From Sceloporus undulatus (lineage: Eukaryota > Chordata > Lepidosauria > Squamata > Phrynosomatidae): a DNA stretch of 64,000 nt. Of the stretch, positions 39,292 to 50,877 are shown piece by piece. The position numbers were made by a program, and so were the translations under genes. The stretch is from contig NC_056530.1 in NCBI RefSeq assembly GCF_019175285.1, positions 2,595,042 to 2,659,041 on the forward strand. The letters are read 5' to 3'. The notes under the pieces are model-generated. The model worked only from the letters and a program-made list of their open reading frames with translations. It did not search any database and was not told the DNA's origin. How positions within the stretch are numbered: position 1 is the first letter of the stretch; each line of letters starts with the position of its first letter.

Positions 39292-39886
39292 CCGATTCTC
39301 ATTACTGTGTGACATTTCATTGAATTTTATAAAATGGGATACTAAAGGTGAAAGAGGCAGGAGTAAATGGTATTTTGTCCATTCGGCCTATCATTGGTAC
39401 TTTGAAACACAAGAGAACACAAGTACTATGTCACTCTATGAACTGGAATGTGGAGCAAGATGAGGTTTAGCTAAAACACTACTGCAATAGAGGTAATAAT
39501 TGCCTCAGTCTGTTGCAGAATATTTAGTATGATGAATTCAAAGTTTGCACACTTCACAATTTATGTTGCTTGTGGAAAAATTGTTTAACCACTGCTCCAG
39601 TTTATTTGGTTTACAACCACACATGTGTTGGAGCTAGTGGCCATGTGTGTGAGAGCACATTTGCTCTTTTTGGGGGGGGGGGGAAAGACTTATCTCTGGT
39701 CAGATTCTTCTTTTCCACCAAAAGTTTTGTCATCTTTTTATACCTCTTAGGAGCTCATTCTTTCTGTGCCAGGCCATTGCACCCACAAGAGAAATCATGG
39801 CACATTCTAGATGTGTGTAGAGCATTAAAAATCTTAGCTGCAGAACTAGCTCATTCAGGTGCTTTCCCCCCCCCTTTAAGCCAGCT

Positions 39887-40392
39887 TACCGTATTTTCCG
39901 GCGTATAAGACGGCTGGGCGTATAAGACGACCCCCAACTTTTCCAGTTAAAATATAGAGTTTGGGATATACTTGGCGTATAAGACTACCCCTCTTCCAAT
40001 GCATACCAAATAAAAAATTAAAAACATCAATATGGTAATTTTAATTCAAATGCTTATGACATGCAGGTACTTAGCAGGAAAACTTGTATACAAAGCCTGC
40101 TTGGATTGGTCAGCTCTCCCTGCCTGCCCAGCCCTCCCTGTCGCCAAGATTTTCTTCTTCTGTACTTGTACTGCGCCGCCTTTGCTGCTTTCATATGGTC
40201 ACCACATACAGAGGGGATGCAACCTCTGTTTTTGAGCTCCCCACTATATGCAGCAACCTCAGATTCTCCAGTCCGGCTCAGAAGTTTCAGCACCCACCCT
40301 AAAAGATGACACCCGGCGTATAAGACGACCCCCGACTTTTGAGAAGATTTTCCTGGGTTAAAAAGTAGTCTTATACGCCAGAAAATACAGTA
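39887..40392. mobile_element. TA-flanked MITE with 'tttccggcgtataaga' ends
   Basis: TA-ccgtattttccggcgtata at the left; 'tatacgccagaaaatacag-TA' at the right. Subterminal 'cgtataagacgacccccaac' occurs again near 40319 in the same orientation. The centre (about 40030-40300) is unrelated filler. 506 bp. Confidence 0.8.
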
Positions 40393-40603
40393 CTTAGGAT
40401 GTAAGGTCTCATTTTTCAGACATCACTGACATCCGTGGGGCTGCCCCCTACAGTAGATGTTGTACTTTAAAACTCAGGTTGATGAATGCCACTTTTGGCA
40501 TGAGGGTTTTCCAGGAAGTGATTACAGATTAAGTGGAAGTCATTCCCACCCAAGTTTTTGTTTTCTTTTTGCTTGAGGGCATGGCTAAGCCCCAGGATTT
40601 ATT

Positions 40604-40685
40604 GATTCCTCCTCTCACCAACTCAGAATGGCACATTGGTTATTTACCACGAAGGTGCATTCTGGCTTGTTGAAAGGAGGAATCT
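40604..40685. repeat. Short foldback 'gattcctcctctc'
   Basis: 'gattcctcctctcaccaact' pairs with 'ttgttgaaaggaggaatct'. A related half lies at 41490-41515. Sits just left of family A copy 6. Confidence 0.55.
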
Positions 40686-40698
40686 ACCCCCTCCCTTA

Positions 40699-40933
40699 GG
40701 CCTGTTACAGACTGCCAAAAATAAAGCTGCTTTGGGTCTCTTTGGAGGTATGCTATTTAAATGATGCATGCATCCTAAGAATCCGGAAGCTGCACCAAAG
40801 CTGCACTCCAGTGCTTAGGAATGGAGTGTGGCTTTGGCGCGACCTCCAGACTCGTAGGACCCATGCATCATTTAAATAGCATACCTCCAAAGAGACCCAA
40901 AGCAGCTTTATTTTTGGCAGTCTGTAACAGGCC
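40699..40933. mobile_element. Foldback MITE family A, copy 6 (RSRP1-SYF2 spacer)
   Basis: The cleanest insertion: TTA on both flanks (40696-40698 and 40934-40936), then GGCC...GGCC ends. A TTA duplication with short GG/CC termini fits PIF/Harbinger-type integration. Confidence 0.9.
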
Positions 40934-41009
40934 TTAGATTTGTTTTAAATGTCTTTTTCCACCAATGGTATGTGGTTTCTTTCTTCTCTACTATGGTTAT
41001 TGTTTACCT

Positions 41010-41530
41010 TTTTAAAATTTATTCATTGAATTTATATTCTCCCAAATAGGATTCAAGAAGGCTTACAACAACTTAAAAAGTACAGCTAAAACAATGATAC
41101 ACACAAGTTAAAAAGGAATTCAGTATTATTAAAAATGTGCTAGAAAAGTTGCTTAAAACATATTCATGGACAGTACACCGTTTACACACACTAGTTTAAT
41201 CAGACTCACAATTATAAAAACATCTTCACCTGCAACTAGCGGGAGGGAGGCCAACCATTCCGTAGTCTGGGAGCAGCAATGGAGAAGGCTTTCTACCTAG
41301 TCTTCACCAATTGTACCTGTGAAGGTTGTGAGACTTAACAGAAAGACCTCCCCTGTAGGCCTGGCTAGGGTTTCAAATGAAGGCTAAGATGGCAGAGCTG
41401 GGAGGAGCTTGTTCAGTTTTCTTATTGCGATACTGAGATTTTGAGCCAATTCCTGCTTGTCTCTGGGCAGTGATGGGAGAAACCCAGGATGTGATTCCTC
41501 CTCTCAACAACTCAGAATGAATCTTCACAG
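41010..41530 (-). repeat. Retroelement 3' UTR remnant, minus strand
   Basis: 'ttattcattgaatttatatt', 'gcagcaatggagaaggcttt' and 'gaaagacctcccctgtaggc' read like the inverse of LINE 3' regions of the 'gccttctccattg' type. No coding part. Confidence 0.35.
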
Positions 41531-42476
41531 TAAAAACCCAAGGTGGCATTTTGCCTTCCAGTGACACAGATGGGCTCAGGAAGACTTCTGAACTATGGCC
41601 TTTCAGGAGACACGTACCTAGTTCCCAGGTTTAGAGTGAACAATTCTGTATCTAAAAAGATTCAGCTTTACTTTACTGGTTCTCATTCATCCAACTTCAG
41701 CATCCAGGGACTGGTCCAGTGCCTGCTGACCTCTGACTGACTCCAAAAAGTAGCATTCGGTGTCAAGAGTATGCTAATGATACCCAAAATACCTTATCCC
41801 ACACAGTATATATACATACATAATTTTATACCTTTAGAATAAAATGCAACACTGTGCTACCCTAGAGCTTAATAGCCTTGGGGCTATTTTTCCCAGTTCT
41901 GTTTTAAAAAGAAATACTGCTTTGTCTAACTAGTACATTTGACTGCATTAAGCCTCATTAACTTACAAGAGCTCTTCAGTATAAATCAAATCTTTGATTA
42001 TTAGATCCTAGAAACTTTCCAGGTTTTATACGATAGGATAACTAGTTTAATTATATTAGCAAACTTAACATTTTACATTCAAACTGTAATAAAAATCTAA
42101 TGTCTTACTGTACAGAATGTGGTTACACAGAAACTTCAGATACAGTACATGAAAATTAAAATCTTGACTCCAATAAAGAAATGGACTTTATCTGGATTTA
42201 GGTTTATAAGGAAAAATTGAAATTTTGGCATGTTCACTGCTCCCTTGTGAACCAGAAATTAAAATAATTTCTAGTGTTCCACAAGTATTATATACAGGAC
42301 AAATTGTCACTGAGCCACCAAATCCTAATGTGATATTATTAAAGTAATAAGAGTCTTAGATAAATTTAATCATTACATTAACTTGTATTAAAAGCCAAGC
42401 TCTCTTTGTAAAACAGGTTTTACATGCAGAAACTGGAAAACCTGGATGGCTGTTTCTTTGCTGTATCCTGAATCTC

Positions 42477-42642
42477 CTAGACAGCTGTTCCTCTTTCCAA
42501 GTTCTGTTTAATTTCTGCAGTATATTTTCCATAGAACCGCTCAGCCTTCTTATTAAACTTCGCATTCCGCTCATTGATGTAGTCAATATCTGCATCATCG
42601 TTGTAAGAACGTCTCCGGCTGTATTTTTCACGTTTTTGGATT
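42477..42642 (-). CDS. SYF2: SYF2 exon 7 (last)
   Basis: [16 protein letters not shown] to GTAV and TAG; 166 bp; acceptor cttccag|aatcc. A candidate ATTAAA lies about 110 bases downstream on the minus strand. Confidence 0.96.
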
Positions 42643-45600
42643 CTGGAAGAGATATGGATACACTTGACATATGAAAACATATAACTTCATACTTAGATGA
42701 ATGTAATAAACAAGCCCAGTTCAGCTTGCATTAGCCTTGTACAGTAAAGAGGCAAAAGAAAGTAAAGAAGTCCATGAAATCCAGCAACAACAATTTCTCC
42801 CTGCTGCATTTTCTCTTCCAAATCAATCTACCTTTGTCATCAGGAATATAGTCAACAGAAACATTTATTCTAGGACACATCTGGTCTCTACATACAAAAC
42901 CACCACTTAAAAAAAAAAATAGTAACATAGTCGAGATCAAATCAAATGTCGTAACATGTTTATAAATCAAAGCTTTGACCACCAAGGCCTTCACTAACTT
43001 TTGGGAAAGAAAAAGATAGATGGCTCGTTCAGAGAAGGTCATAGGAAGTCCCAGGACTCTGTAAAAGTATTGGTTGAAGTAAATATGAACCTAATAGTGC
43101 ATAGGTATGGAGCCTGAGGCAGACTTAATGTCTGCATGACCATATATGTCTTCTCTGGAGGAAAATACACTAGAAGTTCAAACACTGTAATGTAATCATT
43201 TTAAGAACGATTAACATTTGTTACTTACTGTTTTTCAAGATCTGAAACCATTCTGTCAACACCTTCTTTACAGGGCACATGAGTTCCATGAAGAAGACTA
43301 TTTGAAGTTGGGTAAAATTCTTCACCACTGAATGGATGGAGAAGAATAATTAATAGTGTTATTGATGCATCTGATAAAAATTAATTCCAGGAATATCCAA
43401 GAAGTACTCCAAAACTGTGAAACTGCTTTTTCACAGGGTGTGTAACCATATCCAAGACTGAATCCCTATTCCCAGACCTGTATTTCAGCTGACCAGGAGT
43501 GTCTGCTTTGTCTGGATTAAGCTTCAATTTGTTTACTCTCATTCAGTCCTTTACAGCTCACAGCTACCAGTTTAGCACAGGGATAGCTTCCTTGGAATTA
43601 GGTGGCAAGGAGAAATAGAGCTGGATATCAAGAACATACTGGTGACACCTGACCCTAGATAACCTCCCCCAATGGTTTCGTGTATATGTTAAATACCATA
43701 GGGGACAAGACAAAACTCTGAAGGATCCCACAGTCAATGGCCAAGGAACTGAGCAGGAATCCTGCAGCACCACTTTGTGCGAGTACCCCTCCAGGAAAAA
43801 ATAGAGCTGTTCCAAGCACCGGCAGAACAAAAAAGGTCACATCCTCATATCCATTTCCCTGTGTAGGCCATTCACCAAGACAACTATCAATTTTTGATAG
43901 TTGGTCTTTTAGCCACCTGGAAACTTCTATGTGAAACTAGTTCAGAGGTTACTCTACAAACAGGATGACATACCAGAGAAAACACCATGAGGGAAACAAA
44001 ATGAAAGACTCACCTTTCTTCTCTTAGCTTTTCATACTTTTCCAGGTCAGGTTTGATCTGCCTGGTCAACCTCTGATACTGGCGTAATTGAGCAGCCGCA
44101 TAATCTAGGGACAAAGAACACTGTTACAGGAAAGCTTTGTCACACAGTCTGCTTCCATTTCTTTCAGGTATAATGGCTGAAAAAGACATGGACAACCTTT
44201 CATTTTTACCTGAAAATCCAAGATCAGGATTTTTCTTTTTCTTCTTCCTCTCAAATCGTTCCGCATCTTCTGCGCTGATTTCTAACAGCTTCACTCTTTC
44301 ATAATCTTCTCCTTTTGCCATACAGTCCTTCAATAGATTAAGTAGGTTGTAACATTTTAAAAGACAGATTCTCAAAGTTTGTCATACTGAACTTTCCTAA
44401 GACTAAGTGGCTTGCTTCTTAAAAGATAACTTGAAGCCAGCAATAGCATGCACTGTGAGCTGGTGTATAGACGTTGTTCTTCTAATATCTGTACATAGTA
44501 ACATAAGTCCTTTTGTTTTCTCCTCAGAGGAACCTAACAAAAATCTGAACTTTGGAGAACTTGGCTCAAGTATCACCACTATATACACTAGACTGCCTTT
44601 GGCAAGCAAGATAGCATCAAATAATTATGATTTTATTAGGCATGAAATTCTGGATACTATGACTTGCAGAAATATTACTCAGTTTCCAAATTCTGTTGTG
44701 CAGCACCTGATCTTTTTATTTGATGATGGTTACCATGTCATCATGGGATTTCCTTGGATGTTAAAGTTCCCACAAGATATGAAATTCATGGGAGCTATTC
44801 GATCGCAGTGAAAGGCCCTCTTCTTACTAGACCTGAGGCAACCTTACAATGGTCTGCCTCGTGTGTCCCAGCTAGTTTTCAGCTGGCCTGGCAACTGGGA
44901 TGAACCCATCTCATATTATTCTGCAGAACACCTGAACTTAGTCTATCCTATTCTTGATTAGTAGAAATGCATGAAAATTAGGACTACATGGGCCTACATA
45001 AGCCCTGGGCGTTGTGTGGGATGGAAGTTTGGGGCAAGAGTGGAGGATACATAATCTTGACTGGTCCTGATGGAAAATCTCAGATGTATAATTTCCTTAC
45101 TTACCTTTTTCTTTTCTTCCACCTTCAGCTCCCATTCTAAACGAGCCTTTTTTGCTTCCCAGTTTGCTGGCAATTTCAGCCTTTTATCCTCTTCCACAAC
45201 TTCTTGGTGATTTAACTTGCGGGCTTCATTCTTTAAAAACAACAGCAGCACCATGAAAAAAAATTGCTATGTACCTTTTTACAAAGAACAAGCAAATTTG
45301 GGTAGCTATAATGCACCTAACATTCTTAAAAGACAGTAATTTTTCACATGGAAAACCAAACAAATGGAGAGAAAGAGACAAACAAATATGCACATAACCG
45401 TGATCTAGTTTGATACTTCCATTTTTGTAAGATATTCACAATGATACATAATGAAGACTTAGGGAAACTCACGGTGTAGAGCTGGAGAGAAATCAACCGA
45501 TAAGTAAATAAACAATGTGAAAGTCCTTATAAACCCCAGCAACGTTCTATTAAATGCTGACATGTCATGAAAATAATGAGGCTATATTTAAAGATGCTAG

Positions 45601-46529
45601 GGGTATATATTTCCCCCTCTCTATCTGCAAAAGATCCCACTGAGTGATCCTCAAGTTGGTTTTTATTCTATTTTACTTATTATTTCATTTCCAGGATTTA
45701 TATCCTGCCTTTCTCCCATAATGGGATTCAAGGCAGGTTACAGTATTTCAAACAGACAGAGCTAAAACATTGATTACACCGGTTTCCTGCCCCATGCAGA
45801 TGCCAGAGAGCAAGCAGGGATCAGAATGGGGAACAGCAATATTCTAATGGGAGATCTTACCCTTTTTAGATGAAGCTCTCTGAATTTCCGAAGGCGTGCC
45901 TCTCTCTTTTGTGCAGCCAATTCTTCTGCTGTCATCTGATCTTCTGAGATGTCAGAAGCAGCCTGGAATGTCACTCATATTTAATAAAAGGTAAACACCA
46001 TGTTTCGCAACTAAGTGTTTTCTTCCTGTACTAAACTCATGAATCACTCAGCCCTTTTACGCCAGTTACAGTGACCCACAGAGAGCCCTCCCAGTGTCTC
46101 AAAGGCAGCTTTTATCTCTCTTGCCTTGAGCTATCCATCCCCTTGCCTCCTGACAAACACTAAAACATCCCTCCTTATCTCAAACCAGCTGCTCCCCAGT
46201 CCCAGGCTGGCCAGGCACCTTCCTTTTCCAGGAGATGCCCGGCCTTTCAGCCTTTTCCCCACGTGGAATTCCAAAATATCCTATGTTCCCCTATGGGCAA
46301 GTATTCCCCAATGCTTCACTATAGGCAAGTATTCTCCTATGTTCCCCTATGGGCAAGTATTCCCCAATGCTTCACTATAGGCAAGTATTCTCCTATGTTC
46401 CCCTATGGGCAAGTATTCCCNNNNNNNNNNTAATCCTAATGCGTCTCTCAAGGCTCCTGCCCTCCTTCCCGCTCCTCTCACCGTCTCAGGCTCCAAAGCT
46501 CCACTTTCTGCCTCCTCCTCCGCCGCCAT
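42477..46529 (-). CDS. SYF2: SYF2 pre-mRNA-splicing factor, seven exons
   Basis: Exons in transcript order: 46529-46482, 45962-45861, 45230-45105, 44327-44210, 44104-44014, 43327-43229, 42642-42477; GT-AG; 249 codons (human 243). SYF2 (p29/GCIP-interacting) belongs to the NineTeen-complex-associated factors of the catalytic spliceosome, a nuclear coiled-coil protein. Near-identical blocks: [112 protein letters not shown], and the C-terminus [15 protein letters not shown]. Only the acidic N-terminus ([16 protein letters not shown]) is divergent, as usual for the family. It is tail to tail with RSRP1, its two 3' ends 4.1 kb apart. Confidence 0.97.
43229..43327 (-). CDS. SYF2: SYF2 exon 6
   Basis: [20 protein letters not shown] to VSDLEK; 99 bp; acceptor attcag|tggtg, donor aaaca|gtaagt. 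Confidence 0.96.
43490..43945 (-). mobile_element. CR1 LINE reverse-transcriptase fragment (SYF2 intron)
   Basis: Minus-strand frames read [18 protein letters not shown] and [21 protein letters not shown], the CR1 region where the catalytic box is normally YADD; here it reads YVLD. Frames shift within the piece. Inserted antisense to nothing: same strand as SYF2. Confidence 0.8.
44014..44104 (-). CDS. SYF2: SYF2 exon 5
   Basis: [20 protein letters not shown] to KLREE; 91 bp; acceptor ccctag|attat, donor gaaag|gtgagt. Confidence 0.96.
44210..44327 (-). CDS. SYF2: SYF2 exon 4
   Basis: [20 protein letters not shown] to NPDLGFS; 118 bp. The acceptor attgaag|gactg lacks a good pyrimidine tract but is fixed by the human alignment (ECAARGEDYEKVKLL). 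Confidence 0.94.
45105..45230 (-). CDS. SYF2: SYF2 exon 3
   Basis: [20 protein letters not shown] to VEEKKK; 126 bp, phase 0 on both sides. Confidence 0.96.
45861..45962 (-). CDS. SYF2: SYF2 exon 2
   Basis: [20 protein letters not shown] to ELHLKR; 102 bp; acceptor attccag|gctgc, donor aaagg|gtaaga. Confidence 0.96.
46281..46420. repeat. 56-bp tandem repeat, runs into assembly gap (SYF2 intron 1)
   Basis: 'gttcccctatgggcaag' recurs at 46285, 46341 and 46397, exactly 56 bp apart. Each unit has two related halves ('ctatgggcaagtattcccc' and 'ctataggcaagtattctcc'). The array meets the gap, so its real length is unknown. Confidence 0.9.
46421..46430. other. 10-N assembly gap in SYF2 intron 1
   Basis: Ten Ns abutting a tandem array; likely a collapsed or unresolved repeat rather than true 10 bp. 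Confidence 0.99.
46482..46529 (-). CDS. SYF2: SYF2 exon 1
   Basis: [16 protein letters not shown]; 48 coding bases. ATG at 46529 lies in 'caaaATGGCGGC', a YY1/TISU-like context typical of genes with short 5' UTRs. Donor gacg|gtgaga. Confidence 0.92.
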
Positions 46530-46559
46530 TTTGTCTCTCTCTCCGCTTCCGCTTTCACG

Positions 46560-46700
46560 CTTCCCTGTGACGTCACCGCAGGTAAACAGCGACAAACCGC
46601 GCGGGGCCATAGAGTAGGAGGGGAAGGAAGGGCCGAGTGAGGAAAAGCGCGCATGCGCAACCGCAGGGGCGCCCCTTCTAGAGTACTGCGCTGCAGCGCC
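46560..46700 (-). promoter_or_regulatory. SYF2: SYF2 promoter: CRE palindrome, ETS-like and NRF1 sites
   Basis: A perfect TGACGTCA is at 46568-46575, 39 bases upstream of the ATG. Between them lies 'gcggaagcgg' (ETS/GABP-like, minus strand). GCGCATGCGC is at 46649-46658. CpG-rich and TATA-less, as expected of a housekeeping splicing gene. Confidence 0.65.
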
Positions 46701-46762
46701 ACCGCAGGGCCGGGAGGGAATTGCGTCTCCAACCTCCCTCACTAGTCAAGGGGAGAGGAAGG

Positions 46763-46990
46763 CTTTTCTACACTGTAGAAACAACCCAGTTTGACACCAC
46801 TTTAACTCCAAGGGCTGGCACCATCTTTACAGAATCCTGGGATTTGCAGTTGTGTGAGGCACCAGAAAACTACAGAGAAGAGATGGCTAAAGAGCTGGTA
46901 AAACTACAAATCCCATTTTTTCCACAGGCTGGAGCTATAGCACTTAAAGGGGTATCAAACTGCATCATTGCTACAGTGTAGATGCACCCA
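46763..46990. mobile_element. Foldback MITE family B copy, just upstream of SYF2
   Basis: 'tctacactgtagaaacaacc' and 'attgctacagtgtagatgca' ends; inner 'gaatcctgggatttgcagtt' pairs with 'aaactacaaatccca'. Begins about 100 bp beyond the NRF1 site of SYF2. Confidence 0.75.
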
Positions 46991-47182
46991 TAAAGGCTAC
47001 AATGCTGCAGGTAGTAACTTAAGAGTAAGTCCTGTTGAAATGGGTGAGGCTTACTTTTGATCATTGTTTTAATCTACATCTTGAACCATACTTTTGATCC
47101 AAATGGAAACTGCAGCCAGGAAATCAAAACAGGACTAGGATTCTGATGATTCTTTTTACAAAACCCTGGATGGTATATTGAA

Positions 47183-47222
47183 AGAAAGAAAGGAAGAAAG
47201 AAAGAAAGAAAGAAAGAAAGAG
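47183..47222. repeat. (GAAA)n microsatellite
   Basis: About ten units of GAAA with one AGG interruption. Confidence 0.9.
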
Positions 47223-48323
47223 GAAACCTTACTGGAATAATAATTAATTGAAAGTTTAGGATTTTGGAAAAGGATAAGAATCACATCCATAATATTTGTG
47301 TTACTCGTCTTGTCCATTGTAGGAAAAGCACCAGGAGAAAATTTATTGAGATTTGAATGCTTAGAGAACAGCAGTTTGTGCTTGAATAGAAAGTTGAGTT
47401 TATAAGATTAATTATAGTTGTGAAGAAAAAGTAAAGAAAAGGAAGCAGAATATATGTCAGGAGAAGTGTAATTACAGATAAGTAAATAATGACAATGTCT
47501 TGTCTGCTGTGTTTTATAAATACACAATGTATTACTTATTTTTTATTATTTTTAAACAAATTAATAACAATATTTTAAAGAAACAAAACAAAACTGGGAT
47601 TAGGAAGGGCAGCTATGAAAGAACTGTACAAGACCATCATCATATCATTATTATTAGTGTTTATTTATATAGGGCCATACATTTACGTGACACTTTACAG
47701 ATATCATCAATTCAGCATTAAAACCTACCAATGGTGTACAATCTGAAAATAAAAAAGTATAAAGCTATACTGTAATTAAGCAAATTATACAATTGAAATA
47801 CGAAACTATAAAAATAGGCAGTACATATAAAATCAAATCTAAGTTATACAACAATATTAAAATTGAGTTCCAAATGCTTCAGAGAACAAGAAAGATAATG
47901 AAGCATGAAGACATAACTCTGGACACTAAAGTTAGAATCGTGGAAGACATTTATTTATTTATTCATTTATTTACTGTATTTACACCCGCCCTTCAGCCCT
48001 AAAGGCTCTCCGTATTGCCCATCACTATGGTTGGGTGTGAGAGTCAGAAAATGAGAAAAGCAGATAAGAAGAAAATCAATTCATTTGCAATATGGTGCAG
48101 GAGAAGAGTGTCAAGGATGATGGATCCCATGGACTGCCAAAAAGACGTACAAATGGGCCCTTGAATCGATCAAGCATGGACTCTCCTGGAAGCCAAAATG
48201 ACAAAACTGAGGCTGCCATACTTTGGCCACATCATGAGAATCATGAATCATTGGAAAAGACAATAATTCTGGGAAAGGTAGCCGGCAACAGAAAGAAAAG
48301 AAGACCACATGCCAGATCCAGTA

Positions 48324-48897
48324 ACATCCAAACAACGATACCTTTATTGGACCAACCAAAATGCACAATAGCGTGTTGCAAGCTTTCAAAGTCATACTGG
48401 CTTCTTCATCAGGCAAGCTGTTAAAACAAACAGGAGGAAAAAAATGAAGATGTTAGCCATAGGCCTGCATTTTGCTGTTTCTGGTCTTAGTTCAGATGGT
48501 AGGGAGGGCTATTTGCAATTTTGCAGGCTAGCACCTCCTCCTTTGGCTATTCGGTGTTCTCTATTTGTATGAGAGCCTGTGGCTTCACAAAAGTGGATTT
48601 CAAAGGAAGCATCTTCTTTGGAGTTGCAAATGGATGTTATATTTCCTGGACTTGGAGAATCTCCCAGTGACCACATGGCCAAAAATGAGGAGGTGCCAAC
48701 AGTCAGATAGCCTTCCCTCCTTAACATCTGAACTAAGACCAGAAACAGCCAAATGCAGGCCTTTGACTAACATCTTCATTTTTTCTCCTGTTTGTTTTAA
48801 CACCTTGCCTGAGGAAGAAGCCAGTGGAGCTCTGAAAGCTTTCAGTATGTAATTGTGCATTTTGCTTGGCCCAATAAAGGTATAATTGTTTGGATGT
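48324..48897. mobile_element. Large foldback element, family F, 574 bp
   Basis: Arms of roughly 190 bp: 'aacatccaaacaacgatacc' at the left and 'ggtataattgtttggatgtt' at the right; inside, 'gttgcaagctttcaaag' and 'cttcttcatcaggcaagc' are mirrored by 'ctttcag' and 'gcctgaggaagaag'. The spacer is about 190 bp. A short relative is at 61493-61723. Confidence 0.8.
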
Positions 48898-48918
48898 TGT
48901 TGTTGTTGTTGTTGTTAT
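48895..48918. repeat. (TTG)n microsatellite
   Basis: Eight TTG/TGT units at the right edge of the family F element. Confidence 0.9.
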
Positions 48919-48939
48919 GCTTTATTTATGTAGCGCTGT

Positions 48940-49345
48940 AGATTTACACTCTTCTGGCCTGAGAGGGAGTGATCAGGCAGACCCAGCTCCACCAGGGCTA
49001 GCCTGAAGGAAGAGGCTCCTCCCTCCTTAACTGTCATCTTCCGGCCTGAGAGGGAGTGATCGTGCTCATCTAATCCTGTAAGGACAACCATCTAGGAAAA
49101 GGAAAAGGAAACTCTAATCAATCCTATGACCCGAGGACCTCGCTGCCACTGTCCATGCTTGTCCTCAGCAGTCAAACCTCGAGTTTAAAGGGTGAGGCCA
49201 GTTCTGTGCATGCTGTGCTCCACCAGAAAAATCCATTGCACAGGCTCGAAGGATACATCCAACGTCATCAACACGCTTGTAGAAAGCACAGATGAATCCT
49301 TCCTTGAATCTTCGTTCATGAAGTAAAGCCAAGAAGAAGAAGATA
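48940..49345. repeat. Unnamed repeat with direct duplication
   Basis: 'ggcctgagagggagtgatc' occurs twice about 85 bp apart, followed by 'accatctaggaaaaggaaaa' and 'tgtagaaagcacagatgaat'. Likely retroelement 3' sequence; no coding frame recognised. Confidence 0.4.
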
Positions 49346-50351
49346 AGAATAAGATTTACACAGCACTGTACATACAAACAATAAAATACATAAAAGTAAA
49401 CCTGCCCATAGTATGCAGTCTAAGAAATAATATCATAATACATATAATTAGTACATAACAATACAGGAAAGAGTTCAATACTGAATTTACTATTTGGCCA
49501 ACATGGCTATCCCTGGATGTTTTTTTACATGCCAGGTAGTTAGAGTTGATCAATTCCCGCAGGCATACCCAGTCAATTTTAAATCATGACTTTTTAATTT
49601 GTATATTTAAAAGAATGTACTCATATGAGTGTACTTTAATGGTTTTATAGTAGTGTATTTTAACTGTTGGTTTTATGTGTTTTCTATTTGTAATTGTGTT
49701 TTCTATTATAACATGTTGTTAAACCCCCCGCCTCAAACCTTAAGGAAAGGCAGGAAAGAAATACATTTATTATTATTCCTCCAACCATTTCCCACTCACC
49801 ATGTTCAGTCCTCCTTAGGTTGTGTGTGTGTGTACATATACACTATGATACAATCAAGGTCTGTGCCTTGATTGTATTAATTTAAAAAGAGCGTTTTAAT
49901 ATTTCACTTGAGGATCCTCAAACATCTTTGGTTTGCTTCTAATCTTGTCATAATCTTTTATGTATCCCTTTCAAAATCTCTACACAGTTTAATATAAAGA
50001 ATTTAAGCTACGTAGCTTACTGTGTATACTCTAAGTCAACCTCATGTATAAGTCGAGGGCAGATTTTGGGGGCAAAAGTATTGATTTGGTTATGACCCCT
50101 GGATAAGTCGAGGGTAAAACTTAGGGACATGCAACAAAAGACCTAAATGATGAAGCAAAGGAAAACAATGCCAAAGAACCTACAAAATCCTGGCAGGCAT
50201 AACTGTTTGTGCTCACACTAAAGGCTGGATGGATGAGAGAGTAAAGGGAGGTCAATGCTTTCAGGACAGATTACATTCTTGCCTTTCACCAGTTATTAGT
50301 AGTCTGTAACCCCGCTTCGATCTTTTGGCGGAAGCGGGGAAACATAAATAA

Positions 50352-50352
<1 letters not shown>

Positions 50353-50405
<53 letters not shown>
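50353..50405. repeat. (TTA)n microsatellite ending at a gap
   Basis: About 18 uninterrupted ATT/TTA units; true length unknown because the gap follows. Confidence 0.95.
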
Positions 50406-50415
50406 NNNNNNNNNN
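50406..50415. other. 10-N assembly gap
   Basis: Directly follows the (TTA)n run. Confidence 0.99.
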
Positions 50416-50877
50416 AGAGTTGAAGTCCAGTATTTACATTGACCCGTGGATAAGTCAACCCAGGATTTTTGGGTCAATTTTCTTACTAACATTTCTAGAC
50501 TTATACATGCGTATATACAGTAATCTCTTTACATTAAGCTATTTTTGCATCTGAACATGTGATGGCAGTATAGTTCTAAATATACACACAGAGAGGAGTG
50601 CAAATTTATCACCAAGCTGCAGAGAAATCACCTTTTCTTTCCCAGGCTTCTAGAACCAAGAGCATGGTGCTTCTGAGCACCTGCAGCCTTTCCCTACTCT
50701 TGAGAATAAACTTCTTCCTTCAGAATCTAATTCTGATTTTGACCAAACATCTCAGAAGACGTCTAATACATAAGCTGAGTTCAAAACACTCTGACAATGC
50801 ATATCAAAACTAATCACCCAATGTTCTGTCAATCATAATGATTTTTAAAGATACGTGACACCAAGAGAATATCTATA

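Larger units (their letters stand above)
50018..50522. mobile_element. TA-flanked MITE related to 2523-2919
   Basis: TA-ctgtgtatactctaagtca to 'tatacatgcgtatatacag-TA'. Holds 'cctcatgtataagtcgaggg' and 'gacccgtggataagtcaacc' subterminal inverted blocks. A (TTA)n tract and a gap sit inside it. Confidence 0.75.

Noticed and set aside
44407-44811. 134-codon plus-strand open frame inside a SYF2 intron
   Set aside because: Antisense to SYF2, no family resemblance; the length is within chance for this AT content.
46281-46420. CRISPR-like array
   Set aside because: Units are contiguous 56-bp tandem repeats with no unique spacers, in a vertebrate intron.
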